A stretch of 64,000 nucleotides of DNA from Strongyloides papillosus (GCA_005656395.1 SRSI01000010.1:310001-374000); one strand, 5' to 3'; counted from the stretch's first letter, positions 1 through 11,486 are shown. Numbers and translations: made by a program. The notes: generated by a model from the sequence alone, not told the origin.

Positions 1-531
1 AAGTTCTTAACATTAGGCATCTGAATTTTTAGGTAAATGTGTATCTCAGTTGAAAATTGTAAATGATTTTGAAGATTATGTAAATAAGAGTTCCATGATA
101 TTAAAATTATACAAACGATATAGTTTAAAAACTACAAAATTTAATTTCTTCCTTCTAAATGTTTTTTTTCTATAAAAATAAAGATTCAATTAGTCTGATT
201 AACCAGCACATTTAATTATATTAATTTATCTGCAACACTTTTAATATAAAATTGGGGAAAAGTGTACGATAGTGCTAAACAAACTATTCCTACCAGGAAA
301 ACCTGTGTCTTCCCCAAGAAATTTATTATTTAACTTTCTTCCACTGTATCCCTGTAATGCCGTCATTTTTTATCCATTTTTTTAATCAGTAGTGCAAAAA
401 TATTTTTTTGTTGATTTAAAAATCTTTAACTATCAAAACTCCAGAAAGTTTTCATTTTTCTACCATTAATCAATTTTTTCAAAATTCAATCGTTGAATGT
501 GTTTAAAATTTTTTTAAAATTTGTATTTTTA
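1..531. other. Upstream region of rps-11
   Basis: No coding sequence is supported here. The stretch is A+T-rich apart from a GC-richer block at 252-317 that can fold (listed separately). It ends in a TTTTTAG acceptor at 531-532, 15 bases before the rps-11 start codon. In nematodes such a site can be a trans-splice acceptor, so part of this region may be outron. Confidence 0.5.
252..317 (+). ncRNA. Possible small structured RNA beside rps-11
   Basis: An 8-bp perfect outer stem (252-259 with 310-317, four G:C pairs) encloses two hairpins. One is 268-273 with 283-288 and has a 9-base loop; the other is CAGG/CCTG at 294-297 and 302-305 around AAAA. The shape is a three-way junction in a GC-rich block inside A+T-rich DNA. 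snoRNAs often sit beside or inside ribosomal protein genes, which is the only contextual support. No snoRNA boxes were clearly identified and no family was recognised, so this is an inference from folding alone. Confidence 0.25.
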
Positions 532-547
532 GGTTTAAGTTTACAAC

Positions 548-1069
548 ATGGCTGAGCAAAACGAGAGAGCCTATCAAAAACAAAGTGCTATTTTTGAAAA
601 TCCAAAATCCCTTTTCACAAAAGCCGAAGGTACCGTTTTTAAGAGACGTTACACTAAAGATGTTGGTCTCGGATTCAAAACTCCAATTGAGGCTATCACT
701 GGAAAATATATTGACAAAAAATGCCCATTTACTGGAAGCGTTTCCATTCGTGGAAGAATCTTGACCGGTGTAGTTGCTAAAAAAAAGATGCAAAAGACAG
801 TTATCCTTAGACGTGATTACCTTCATTATATCCCCAAATACAGACGTTATGAGAAGAGACACACTAACTTAGCTGCTCATTGTTCCCCAGCTTTCCGGTA
901 TGTTTTTTAATATAAAAGAATTTTAATTATAAAATTTGTTTTTAGTGATCTTCAAGTAGGAGATACCGTTACTGTTGGACAATGTCGTCCACTTTCTAAG
1001 ACTGTTCGCTTCAACGTCCTCAAGGTTCACTCTCGCGGTCGTGCCAAGAAAGCTTTCAACAAATTCTAA
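548..1069 (+). CDS. rps-11: 40S ribosomal protein S11 (uS17)
   Basis: This is a component of the small ribosomal subunit in the cytoplasm. There are two exons, 548-897 and 946-1069, joined in phase 2 across a 48-bp intron (GTATG...TTTTTAG). The product is 157 residues, close to the usual ~158 for eukaryotic S11. The C-terminal half carries the family's conserved run with [20 protein letters not shown] followed by a basic tail. Its codon use is richer in C and G than its neighbours, as expected for a highly expressed gene. The TTTTTAG 15 bases before the ATG looks like a splice-leader acceptor. A poly(A) signal AATAAA lies at 1121-1126. Identification is firm. Confidence 0.97.
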
Positions 1070-1417
1070 GAACATAAAATATTGTTTGTTTTGTTATTTG
1101 TTTTTGCATCATTTTGCAATAATAAACATTTTGTTGTGATGTAAATAATATTTTTTTATCATTGTTAAAATCAAAAGGTTCATGCTGAGTTGGTGATTAT
1201 AAAAAATGATAGTATTTGATAGAAACATCAAAAACCAGGTTTATTTTAGAAAAGGCATTATTCTAGTAGTAAAAAAGAATTAATATCTTGATGACCTTTT
1301 TATGCGTGCGTGTAAACCGCTACTAGTTAACTGGAGGGAGGGAATTAAAGTTAGGGAAAAAATTTTTAAAAGCTCTTATAAGGAAGATAGAATTTTAATT
1401 AAAAATATTTATTAATT
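1070..1417. promoter_or_regulatory. rps-11 3' end and CAP-gene promoter
   Basis: The left part holds the rps-11 3' UTR with AATAAA at 1121-1126. The right part holds a GC-richer patch (about 1310-1345) and a TATA-like TTATAAGG at 376-383 of the second kilobase half (1376-1383), about 40 bases before the CAP-gene ATG. The gene could therefore be read from its own TATA promoter. Functional assignment is inference. Confidence 0.45.
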
Positions 1418-2191
1418 ATGTTACTCTATAACAAAATATGGTTATTAATTTTTATTTTTTTAAGCAATTTGTATTCTTCTACAAATGGATTGGTTAAATT
1501 TGGTAGGATAAAATGTTTTGACAATGATAAAGGATTTAATTATTCGTATTTAAAAATTCCAAGGAAATGTATAAATGTAAATCATAGAAGAAGGGTTGTT
1601 TTTGAAAGATTACACTTACTTAGAAAACAGTTATTATTACAAAACAGAAATTCATTGAAAAAACATGATATCTTAGAAGGTAATTTATCGTTAAAAACAA
1701 ATTTCGACATTGAAAAATTTAAAAGAAAGTTTGTAATAAAACATAATTTAATAAGAAGAAATCACCATGTGCCGTCGTTAATAATTTCTAGAGAGTTGGA
1801 AGAAGAAGCACAAAGGTATGCAGAAAAATTGGCGTTCATGAATAATGGTTTAAGACATGACAAGAATAACCTTAATCATGGAGAAAATTTGTATTATGGA
1901 AGGTTTTTAAAATTACCGAATGAAGAAGTATTGTCTGAATCTATTTTGGAAAAGTTTTACTCTGAAATTATGTATTATAATTATAATTCATTCAATCCAC
2001 AAAACCATCATAGATATGGTCATTTTACTCAGATGATATGGAAATCAACAACTGAAATCGGTGTCGGAGTTGGTTTGACAAGAAAAAATATTCGTAGAGG
2101 ACTATCAAAAACAAGTATATACATTGTTGTTAGATATAATCCGGAAGGAAATATTCTATCTGAGGATGAATTTAAAAAGAATGTCTTGTAA
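1418..2191 (+). CDS. Secreted CAP-domain (SCP/TAPS-like) protein
   Basis: This is a single exon encoding 257 residues. Residues 1-23 form a signal peptide (hydrophobic LLIFIFL core). A basic linker rich in Arg and Lys runs to about residue 85, followed by a CAP domain from about 95 to 250. Visible family marks are the His in LRHDK, the Glu in GENLYYG, the CAP1 motif GHFTQMIWKST and the CAP2-like stretch RYNPEGN. The usual Cys just before RYNP is absent (VVRYN), so one disulfide of classic SCPs is missing and the domain resembles GAPR-1-type members. CAP proteins are secreted in large numbers by parasitic nematodes, and their molecular targets are mostly unknown. Family assignment is confident; the role is not. 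Confidence 0.88.
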   Translation: MLLYNKIWLLIFIFLSNLYSSTNGLVKFGRIKCFDNDKGFNYSYLKIPRKCINVNHRRRVVFERLHLLRKQLLLQNRNSLKKHDILEGNLSLKTNFDIEKFKRKFVIKHNLIRRNHHVPSLIISRELEEEAQRYAEKLAFMNNGLRHDKNNLNHGENLYYGRFLKLPNEEVLSESILEKFYSEIMYYNYNSFNPQNHHRYGHFTQMIWKSTTEIGVGVGLTRKNIRRGLSKTSIYIVVRYNPEGNILSEDEFKKNVL

Positions 2192-4445
2192 TTTATACCA
2201 AAAGCCGTAAAATAGTTGTAAAAATGTAGATAAAAATTAAATATTGAAATAATTATTTACCTGCTATAATGTATAAATATTTAAATGAAATTATTAAAAT
2301 TCTTGTAGTAAATAAAAAAAATTTTGTTCATGAGTTTTTTTCTTTTTTAAATTCCTTCAATGATGATGGATATATGATTGTTGATAGACTATTTTTTGGT
2401 GAAAGAAATCTGAGTGATGAATATTCAATATATAATTTGGTATATTCTGTCATAAATAAGTTAATCTTGTTTATATAAATTTTCCTATAATATTTGATTG
2501 GAACTTATTGTTGTAAGAAAATATTTTGTTTTTATTATAAAAATAAACGTGACATGATATAATTTTTGTTAATTATAATTAATGGATATACTGTTATCTA
2601 TCGATAATCTTATGCCTAACTAAAAACTATTTATTGTGATGAAAATTTTTCCTAATAAATTTTATTTTTGAAAGGCTTGTTATCTGATTGTCATCTTTTT
2701 CCTTATTACATCAACCAACTTTTTTTTGAAGATCTTAAGAAACTGATAATATTTGTAGTATAACTTTTATTATAGTGTTTAGTAAGTATAAAATAAATGT
2801 TTGTTTTACTTTTACTTCCTTTTTTAGTGTAATATTAAAATCATTTAGTTTAAGTAAAATTCATTTATTCTAAGGTATTTGAATATAGGAAATTATTATA
2901 AAAATTTATTTTTTAAAATATTAACGAGTTTATTTATATACATAATTTTGTGAATGGTATATTTTAATATAATAGAGATATTTATAAAATGAAAGGCATT
3001 AAATATTATTTAAATTCATTCTTAAAATGTTTGTGAAATGTAAATTAAACATTAAACTTCGATATGTTTTAAATTTTTTATATTTTCATTCAAGATGTTA
3101 GAAAAGTTAAGCAAATTAAATGAAATCCATATAGTTTTTTTAAACTTTATTATTTTTAGTCTATATTTATTTAAGTGTCAACGTTAAAAAGATTTATTTG
3201 ACAATAACATTAAATCAAATAAACAATTTTGATCGAAATTTAAATCTTAAAAAATATTCTTTTTAACTGAAATAGTTTAAAATTGTGATTTTTTAGATTA
3301 AAAAAAACTATAAAATTACTAGATAAATTTCTAAATTATAAATGGAATTTAATTTTTAAAAATGTTTTATAGTTTTACTGGTATTATAAAATGTTATGAA
3401 TTATACAACATTTGTTTGTATTTTTTGCCAACAAAATAAAATAAATATAAAATGTCTTTTTATTTTTCATAGTTGCTTATAACAATTGATTATAAGGCCA
3501 TCACATTTTATAAACGACGTACATAAATAATCATAAATTTAAAAAATTGTAATAAAGATTTTGTGTTACCACTCATATTTAAAAAGAAATGTTATTGTTG
3601 TATAAGTCCATAATACATGTAATATCAAAATTCTTGTACTCCACATATTTAAAAGTTACTTCTTATTATATTAGATTAGGCCGAGAATAATATTTAAAAT
3701 TTTAAACATTTATGTGCCACATTGTTAAAAATGTATTATGAACAAGTAATTTAATAATCTAAAACCATAAATTGGAAAAATTTAAATCGTGCTATACTTA
3801 AAAGAGAAATAAACATGTAAATAAATTAAAAATGATAAATTATGTTACTTATATTAAACAAAAAAAAGTATTATATGATTATATTTGTCGCAGGGGTTTA
3901 AAAAATTCAAAATTACTATGATTTTTTTAACGTATTTAAAAATTTCTACAAAGATAGTTTCAAAATTTATAAAATGATAAGTCAATGGATGAATTTAATA
4001 TATTTTTATAAGGTTTAATTATTTTTTTAAATTTACCACAAATAAATATTTATTGAGATTTTGGCAGTCAAATTTAATGATAACTTTATATTACAATGCT
4101 ATACAACTTAATAATTGAAATATCGAAAGATAAAATACCATTTCATACACTTTTATATTTCTAACATATAATTTAATCTTAAAAATATATTATTTTACGA
4201 TTCAAGAATGTTACTTTTTAAACGTGAATTAAAATTCAAAATATGAAATTAAAACTACAAAATTGATAATATTGAGGTAGTGGTATAAAAGTATTAAGAT
4301 TTAAAGAATTTGCTTAATTTAAAAAGATTTTTATTGATAAAAAATTATAAAAAATGAATTAAATGTATCACTGTGTGTCAAAAAAACTATAAATGAATCT
4401 TTAATAATATAAAGAAAACATTTAACAAAAATTGGTTTAATTTAT
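2192..4445. other. Intergenic, A+T-rich
   Basis: This is 2.2 kb between the CAP gene and the FAR cluster. It contains a 69-codon ATG frame (2269-2478) without recognisable features, plus simple A/T runs. No gene, RNA or repeat is supported. Confidence 0.5.
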
Positions 4446-4991
4446 TTAATTTGACTCAATGAATCCCTTGGCAAGCTTTTGAATTTTTTCATTTTGAAGT
4501 AAAGCAGCAGTTTTTGGGAATTGAGCTTTAAGATCTTCCTTGGCTTCCTCGGAAAGAGCATTGAATTTCTCATAAACGGTCATAGCGGTTTTCTTTAAGA
4601 CAGCAATATCTGGCTTAGTTCCTGGAGCTGGACGAAGAGATTTAAGTGTTTCATAAGTAGATGTAAGGAATTCTTTAGCTTCTGGTTTAAGAGCATTAAT
4701 TCTTGAAAGAAGGAGATCCTTAGCAGCCAAAGCCTTTTCGTACAATTTTTCACTCTTTCCTTTCAAAGCTTCTAAAGCTTCATCTTCAGTAGCATATCCT
4801 TCATGTCCTTTGGCCCATTCAACAATAACAGTTTTGTCTTCTTCAGTAAGAGAGGTGTAAAAATTCTTAACTTCTTCTGGAATAACATCTCTAAATTGTT
4901 CTGGGATAGCATCATAGTTTGGAAGAACGTAGGCTGATGCAAAGGCAATACCAAGAAGAATAAGGCAGATGAGAGTTTTGTAGGAAGCCAT
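4446..4991 (-). CDS. Fatty-acid and retinol-binding protein (FAR), copy 1
   Basis: FAR proteins are secreted, helix-rich, nematode-specific carriers of fatty acids and retinol (Gp-FAR-1 family). This copy has 181 residues in one exon. A signal peptide (residues 1-20, ending AFASA) precedes a mature helical domain with IPEQFRDVIPEEVKNFY, repeated short amphipathic helices and the family's LRPAPG turn. It is the best conserved copy with copy 5 and lacks the intron that interrupts the other four at FR/E-IPEE. A TATA element lies at 5051-5056 and a GGGGAGGAGTT element at 5090-5100, at spacings matching copy 5. It is the 3'-most member of a five-gene head-to-tail array on this strand. Confidence 0.95.
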   Translation of the reverse strand: MASYKTLICLILLGIAFASAYVLPNYDAIPEQFRDVIPEEVKNFYTSLTEEDKTVIVEWAKGHEGYATEDEALEALKGKSEKLYEKALAAKDLLLSRINALKPEAKEFLTSTYETLKSLRPAPGTKPDIAVLKKTAMTVYEKFNALSEEAKEDLKAQFPKTAALLQNEKIQKLAKGFIESN

Positions 4992-5878
4992 TATTTAGTC
5001 AAATAAATGTACTAATTAAGTAATTATTAGTTGACAATCAGAAGATATACTTTATAACGAAAACGATTGTCATTATATACCAATTTTTAGGGGAGGAGTT
5101 AGGTTGGAGAAAGAAAGGATAATTTATACAATAAAGATAAATTGTAATATTGGCAATATTAAAAAAGAATCACTTGTCTATAAATTTTGGTATTTAGAGA
5201 GCAAAATAGAAAAATAAAGAGTGAATAGAAAATTATATGATAATATTTTACATTTTTGTTGTACTTGTACATTAGTTTGTTAAAAATTATTATGGACCAT
5301 AGAGAGAAGACAGAGAAGAAAAGGTAAGTATTAAACTTAAAATTAAAATATCTAATTTCCTCAACGTAATGTTAGGAGAACACGCCTATCAAAGAATATT
5401 ATTAAATTGTTTAAATATAATTTTATCCAAGAAACAGTTGGTTATATTATTTATAACAAAGTAAGCAAAGTTTATGTTAATATCTTTAATGTTTGAAAAA
5501 TGTTTTTAAAATACTTTTAAAAATTTAAATAAAAGTGATGTGTAATTTAAGATCAAAGTGAATAATGATTGTAAAATTTATAAATTAATTTATGAAAATG
5601 AACTATAACCTTAGTTCAGGAACAGGTGGTTTAAATCTTACTAATGAAGAAAGTAATTCAATAGTAATAAAGAATAATAAAAATAATGATTCATTTTGTT
5701 TAATGATTATTTGACAATTTATAAATTCAACATGATACTTTATTTTATGAAAGTATACAAAAAGGACATAAACATATTATCAAATATTTATACTTTCAAA
5801 GAATGTATTAGTATAATTATTTATATGTGTTAGCAATCATTAAATAAATTGGTAGATGAAAAATGATATTTTTGGTTT
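4992..5878. promoter_or_regulatory. FAR copy 1 promoter and spacer
   Basis: On the minus strand a TATAAA lies at 5051-5056, about 60 bases before the copy 1 ATG. A GC-rich element (plus-strand GGGGAGGAGTT) lies at 5090-5100. The rest is A+T-rich spacer towards copy 2, with no other feature seen. Confidence 0.5.
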
Positions 5879-6470
5879 TTAATTATCAACGATTAATAAA
5901 TTGATCATTCTACTTAGAGCTTCTTTGTCTACTACAAGTTGAATTATTGGTACAGCATTTAATATTTCTTGTTTTGAATAATCATCTAAAGAATTAAATT
6001 TTTTTATAAATTTATGTTGGAAACTCTTATATCTATCAAAATTAATAGCTTCTTCTTTATCTGGAAGAACGTCAAGAAATTGTTGGGAAAATTGTTTTAA
6101 ATATGATTTTGATTCATTGGATAAAACTTTGACTGATCTGGATAATTGGTCAACAAATTCTTCTAATTTTTTCCCAAATACCGGTCTTCGTCTCTTGATA
6201 AAAAGTATAGCTTCATTAAATGTCGATAGACGATTTTTTTCTAGAACTGCTTGAAGAATTACTATTCGATCCTCAGTAGTCAAGTTAAAATAAATATCAT
6301 ATAAATCTTTTGGAATTAATTCTAAATTAATATTTGAATAAAAAAATGCTTCATATACTATCATGTTTACCTCTAAATTCTGAAGGCATTTCTTCATAAG
6401 GAAATACACTACATCTTGTTAGTGATAATGTTCCCAATGAAACAAAGATAAAAATTTGATACAAATGCAT
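5879..6470 (-). CDS. Divergent FAR-family protein, copy 2
   Basis: Two exons, 6371-6470 and 5879-6321, join in phase 1 across a 49-bp intron and encode 180 residues. The first exon gives a signal peptide (core IFIFVSLGTLSL) and FPYEEMPSEFR. The second continues LIPKDLYDIYFNLTTED, which lines up residue by residue with copies 1 and 5. The N-terminal exon is in no long open frame and was found by matching the family's intron position. The PAPG turn is lost and the helices are strongly changed, but the frame is intact and the length is normal. It is probably a fast-evolving secreted lipid carrier; pseudogenisation cannot be excluded. Confidence 0.8.
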
Positions 6471-7468
6471 TTGTGATATAGCACAAAAAAATTTTATTAT
6501 ATAATTAAAATATAAAGAAAAAGAGTTTTATAAAAATTCTTCAAAAACGTTAAAGAGTTAATAAAGATATCATATTTTATTTTTCAATACTTTTAAGTAA
6601 AAATAACTGGGTGGAAAAATTCATATTTTATATGTAAACATGTAAAAAATTTTATTTTTTATATTATCTATTCCAGTAAATCTTCTAAATCAATATGTAT
6701 CTTGCCAAAATATCATTTCTTCAAAATGCCAGTCATTATGATAATAATATAAAAAATTATTCCTTTTAAAAAAATTAATACATTAAGCTGTTTACATTTG
6801 TGTATTAAAATATATCACAGTTGTTGGAAGGAATTTTTGTTATTTTATCTAATAAAATCTTTCAAAATGTGATAATTTTGATTTGAGTAAGATAAAGTGA
6901 TATTAAGATGATAATTATTATTTTAAACATTAACTTTGCACTCATTAATATTGTTTTAAGATTATACTTTTAAATAAAGAAAGTGAATAATTAATTTAAA
7001 TAATGATGAGGTACCAAAGCGATGTAAAAAGTTTTTTATTTCATTTCATTAGATATATTTTCTAAATTTATTTGATATACATTAGTTGGTATTAATCAAT
7101 CATTGTCAAAGTTATATTTAATTTCCAAAATATTACAATGAAGCAAATAATATATATTGTCTATAATTATATTTATTAAACATTATGTGTTATAATTTTT
7201 TTAAAACACTATTACTAGGAAAAACGATGAAACAAATATCTGGGAAAAGTTTAAGATTTATCTTTCATTACAAAAAACGTTTTATTTTAAGTATGAGAGT
7301 GTAAAAATTTCTAACATAAGTTAAGTTTAAATATATGTTTATATAATTTACAAACTATTTTCTAAAACAATATGTTATGAAACGGTGAAATAAGGATGAT
7401 AAATTGATATTTAGTAAAATTTCAAAAAGAATCTTTTCTTTCTTACAAATGTATATTTCATTGTTTAT
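6471..7468. other. Spacer between FAR copies 2 and 3
   Basis: A+T-rich DNA. A GGGTGGA at 6610-6616, about 140 bases upstream of the copy 2 ATG, recalls the element shared by copies 1 and 5 but is further away. Nothing else is supported. Confidence 0.4.
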
Positions 7469-8098
7469 TTATGATATTAAGAACAAAAATCTTAGTATGC
7501 GTTTGAACTTCAACAGATTTCCTTCTTCTTTTAACCATTCATTTATCATTTTATCGTAGTATTCTTTATTTGATAGAATTTTCATCAATGGATATTCTGT
7601 AACCAATTCTTCTTTTGCTGACAAAGATAATTTATGAAATTTTACTGAAAATAATTGGACAAAATCTTTTATACTATCATAATTTCCACTTTCTCCCAAC
7701 CCCATTTCTTTACTTATTTTCATCATTTCATAAAAAAATGCTCTTGGTTCATTTGGTAATTTTTCAATTTTTTCTCTCATAATACTATAAATATTAACAA
7801 TTTTTTGTAACAACTTTGGATAAACCATTTCAAAAATACGATTTGTTTCACGATCCTGTATATACTTTTCTCTACTTCCATACATTCCATCTAAAAGCTT
7901 TTTTTCACGTGCTGTTAAACTTTCATAAAATTCTATTAATTCTTCTGGTAGTAAACCTGAAAATTTAATCAAATAAATTTTAATAAAAATGGGAAACTAA
8001 CTGAGAAGCATATTTTTCATTTCTTCATCTTCAATTTTAATGCTAACAATTGAATTCAAAGGAATCATAAGAATAAGAAAAAATATTAAAATCATCAT
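7469..8098 (-). CDS. Divergent FAR-family protein, copy 3
   Basis: Exons 8002-8098 and 7469-7956, with a 45-bp phase-1 intron, encode 194 residues. Exon 1 gives a hydrophobic signal peptide (MMILIFFLILM) and KIEDEEMKNML. Exon 2 begins at LLPEELIEFYESLT, matching the FAR core IPEEVKNFYTSLT at the same intron position as copies 2, 4 and 5. The C-terminus is about 12 residues longer than in copies 1 and 5 and ends in a basic-hydrophobic tail (FKRILRFLFLIS). The LRPAPG turn is absent. Secretion and lipid binding are inferred from family membership. The tail could add a helix or a membrane-contact surface. Confidence 0.78.
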
Positions 8099-9385
8099 GT
8101 AAAAATATGTTACGAGTAATATAATAATTGTTGCAACAAGTTTTAGATAAGACTTTAATTGTAAACAACAATTTTTTACTCACCAATCGACTAATTTTCC
8201 CTACTTTTTTACTGTTAAAATTTTTTGTCTTCTAAAATATATATTATTCATCATATACATAAATGTATATGTATAAAATAAGTTATTATTATATAATTAA
8301 AAAGTGTACATTAAATAAATCATTCATATATGTAGATAAATTATATATGTCTAGTAGTTATTTGATAATAACTATTTTGAAATGAATTAAAATTCTTTTA
8401 TTCTATTAGGAGAATATAATGAATATTTTTTGTTAATTACTTTCTATATGAGTGGTTTTTTAGGTAATTAAATATTATTTTAATTAAAATATAAATGTTT
8501 CTCAAAATTATGATGAAATATAAAGATTCACACAAATTTTATTAAAGATAAATTTTAAAAACAATTTAGGTGTAAATAGATATTATGTTTATAAACCTTT
8601 TTTCGCTATATTCTTAACCTACCTTAATTATTCTAGTAAGAAAAGATATCTTTGTGTTTTTGATGAATATACTTTATATGTCATAAATTTTTTTACATTG
8701 TTAGTTTGTTTTGTTTAAATACTTGTTAAAGTAAAAATATTTTACTTCCTCATTTTTTCATATTTCATGTATTACATTTTAATACAATTAATCTATCTTT
8801 TAATTGTGTATTGTATAAATATATCTTAGAATTTCTATAATATAAATGACATAAAATAAGAATAGAAATATGATATAATTTTTATAAAATTAGGAATAAT
8901 TACCTTCAATTACATCATATATCTCAATAATAATATGGTAAGAAAAATAATTACATCAATAATTTTTGAAGGATTATAGTAGTAATCATTGAACGATCTA
9001 TTAAAAGACATTTTTTCATTATATTATGTTTTATTTTTAAATAAAAATTTTATCAAAATAATAATACTAATATAAACCTATTTTAACATTGTTTGTTCAT
9101 ACTTATTACAAACAAAAAATATAAAATATTTTTCAACTATTCACTTAATTCATGTTACATTTATTTTTAAATATTGTTAAAAAATATAAATTCATTGTGA
9201 CTTATAAAGTTATGTAGCAAACATAATTTTCCGATAGTTAAACTAAATGTTTGTGTTATTTACTGAAATAATATTATCCAATCAAAATTGTTATGATAAA
9301 TATATATAATACAATATAAAAAAATTAAAATTCATGTAGAATTATTAGTGATAATAAATTTAGATATATATCAATAATTAAAAAA
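8099..9385. other. Spacer between FAR copies 3 and 4
   Basis: This is 1.3 kb of A+T-rich DNA. No shared promoter element of the copy 1/5 type was found upstream of copy 3, and no gene or repeat is supported. Confidence 0.4.
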
Positions 9386-10056
9386 TTAATATAGAACAAG
9401 GAGTTGAAGAACTTTAAGAATCCTCATAATAGAATAGACAAATTCATCATAGTTCATAAAGTTATCAAATTCTGCTTCATACGAATCAGTTTCTGTCAAT
9501 ACTTTTATAGTAGGAAAAGCTAATGTCAATTCATCTTTAACATTTTCTGGTAATTTGTTAAAAGATCTTTTCAATAGATATATATATTTAATAATTATTT
9601 TATAATTTGATGATTTATTTCTATTTTTAGCCAAATAATGCCCTTTTTTACACATAGAAATGTAAAAATTTCTTCCTTCTTCTGATAAGCTCTCACGTTT
9701 CTTTTTTAATTTATCAAATAGATTTATCAATTTATTATACAATGTTGGTGAAACTTCTTTTAATATTTGGTTTTCGTGTTTTCTACTATCATTCTTATAC
9801 AGTCCTTCGGTATATTCATTAAGAATTACCGTTTCCTCTTTTGTTAAACTGCTGTCAAATTGAGCCAATTCTCTAGGTGTATACCCTTTAAAAGTATTAG
9901 AAAATATTTTGCTAAAAACTTACAAGTTAATTCTTCTTTAATTCTTTTATCAAGTTCTTCATTTGTAATGACATCATAAATAATAAATGCCAAAGTAACA
10001 CCAATTATCATTGTAATAATGATCATAATATATAGATACTTTTTAATACTAGCCAT
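9386..10056 (-). CDS. Divergent FAR-family protein, copy 4
   Basis: Exons 9924-10056 and 9386-9885, with a 38-bp phase-1 intron (GTAAGT...TTTTAAAG), encode 210 residues, the longest of the array. Residues 1-24 are a strong signal or anchor sequence (IMIIITMIIGVTLAF). The join reads ELTW-YTPRELAQFDSSLTKEE, which aligns with IPEEVKNFYTSLTEED of copy 1. The rest keeps the FAR pattern of short charged helices but no PAPG turn. It ends in a hydrophobic stretch (IMRILKVLQLLVLY), like copy 3. The acceptor AAAG is weaker than usual, so the exact first residues of exon 2 are less sure. Confidence 0.72.
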
Positions 10057-10896
10057 TTTATATTTTTTAAAAATATAGGGTAAATTACATTTACATGTTA
10101 TTAAAATTATACTAATAAAAATAATTTAACAAGAAGTATTACTATATATCACCAAGCCAAAATATTAAGTAAAAGATACTTTCATGTTTATAATTACAAA
10201 GTTCTTCATTTTTTAACTGGTAAAAAAAGATCAATTTAAATAATTAATCTTTTACTCATCGAATTTGCTTATTTAATTTGGTAAATAGTGTAACCGTACG
10301 AGCAATAGAAGTATAGCAATGTGATCATTTAATGATTAATTGCCTGTAAATGTGGTTATAATATTTCACTATTATCAATATGATTAATATTTCATAAATA
10401 GTTTTATGTCAATTCGTCTCTGGTAAAAGAAACGAAAAATTAAAATAGCGAAAATCAAATGATTAGAAGCATTAGTACAGATTATATTAATTACCAATGA
10501 TGAATAAAATGTGATACGAATATTTAATAATTTATGGCAATAAAATTATTTTATTTGATAATTGATGATTGTAAAAAAGATATAAATGTATGTAAAAGTT
10601 TGATATTTTTTGTAGCACACATAATGATTATATTAAATTTAATTATTCTTTGTTTTAATGAGAATAATAAAAAGAATGTATTGTTTTACATTTACGTAAA
10701 AATATTTTAAAAAAAACAATAAAAAAGAGTTTATTTTAAAACATCATAAGTAAGCTTACAAAATATAAATTCAAATTTAGATTTGATAATTGAAGCAAAT
10801 TACTTTAAAATAACAACATGTAATGAAAAAAGTTTTAATTATCCTTTTTTTAATTTATCAGGTATGTCGTTTACTCTTTTACTTCATAGTCAATAT
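10057..10896. other. Spacer between FAR copies 4 and 5
   Basis: A+T-rich DNA with no supported gene, repeat or structured element. Confidence 0.4.
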
Positions 10897-11486
10897 TTAA
10901 TTTTCAACATTTAGAAGTCCTTTAACCAACTTTTGGAATTTCTCATTATCAGCAAGAGCGTGCATTTTTGGGAAGACCTGTCTTAATTCTGTCTTAGCTG
11001 CATCACTGAGTTCTTTGTATTTGACAATATATTTATTTACAAGTTCCTTTAATTTATCTAAGTTTGGTTTTTCACCTGGAGCTGGGCGGAGAGCACGAGC
11101 CTCTTTGACTAATTCTTTGGCGAATGCTTTTGGTTCTTCAGAAAGAGAATTAACTTTATCCTTAACCATCTTGTAGAGACTTTCGGCTTTCTCTCCGAGA
11201 GCTGGAGATTTTTCTTTAAGAGCAGCAATAACTTCTTCTTCATTAGCAAAGTTATCGTGATTTTTAGCGATTTCAATGAGAACTGCACGGTCTTCATGAG
11301 TTATTCCCTTGTAAAATTCTTTAATCTCTTCAGGGACAAATTCTTAAAAGAAAAATTGAAATATTTATCTTAGTATGAACCGAAATTACCTTTAAATTGG
11401 GCTGGAATTTGGTCATATGGGAGAGCATTTCCAGCAACGACTGTGATACCAACAACAGCAATAACAAGTAAACGAATAGAAATCAT
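10897..11486 (-). CDS. Fatty-acid and retinol-binding protein (FAR), copy 5
   Basis: Exons 11390-11486 and 10897-11342, with a 47-bp phase-1 intron, encode 180 residues. The signal peptide (LLVIAVVGITVVAGNA) is followed by LPYDQIPAQFK-E-FVPEEIKEFY, a classical FAR N-terminus. The rest includes the LRPAPGEKPN turn and a C-terminus ending KLVKGLLNVEN. It is the promoter-proximal end of the array and the closest relative of copy 1. TATAAAAA lies at 11554-11561 on this strand, about 70 bases before the ATG, with a GGGTGGAGTT element (plus strand) at 11573-11582. Secreted lipid and retinoid carriage is the known family role. Confidence 0.95.

Noticed and set aside
2269..2478. 69-codon ATG frame after the CAP gene
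   Set aside because: Composition is Phe/Ile/Lys/Asn-driven as in chance frames; no signal peptide, motif or promoter seen.
5879..10056. FAR copies 2-4 as pseudogenes
   Set aside because: All three give full-length frames with signal peptide, intact splice sites at the family position and length in the family range.
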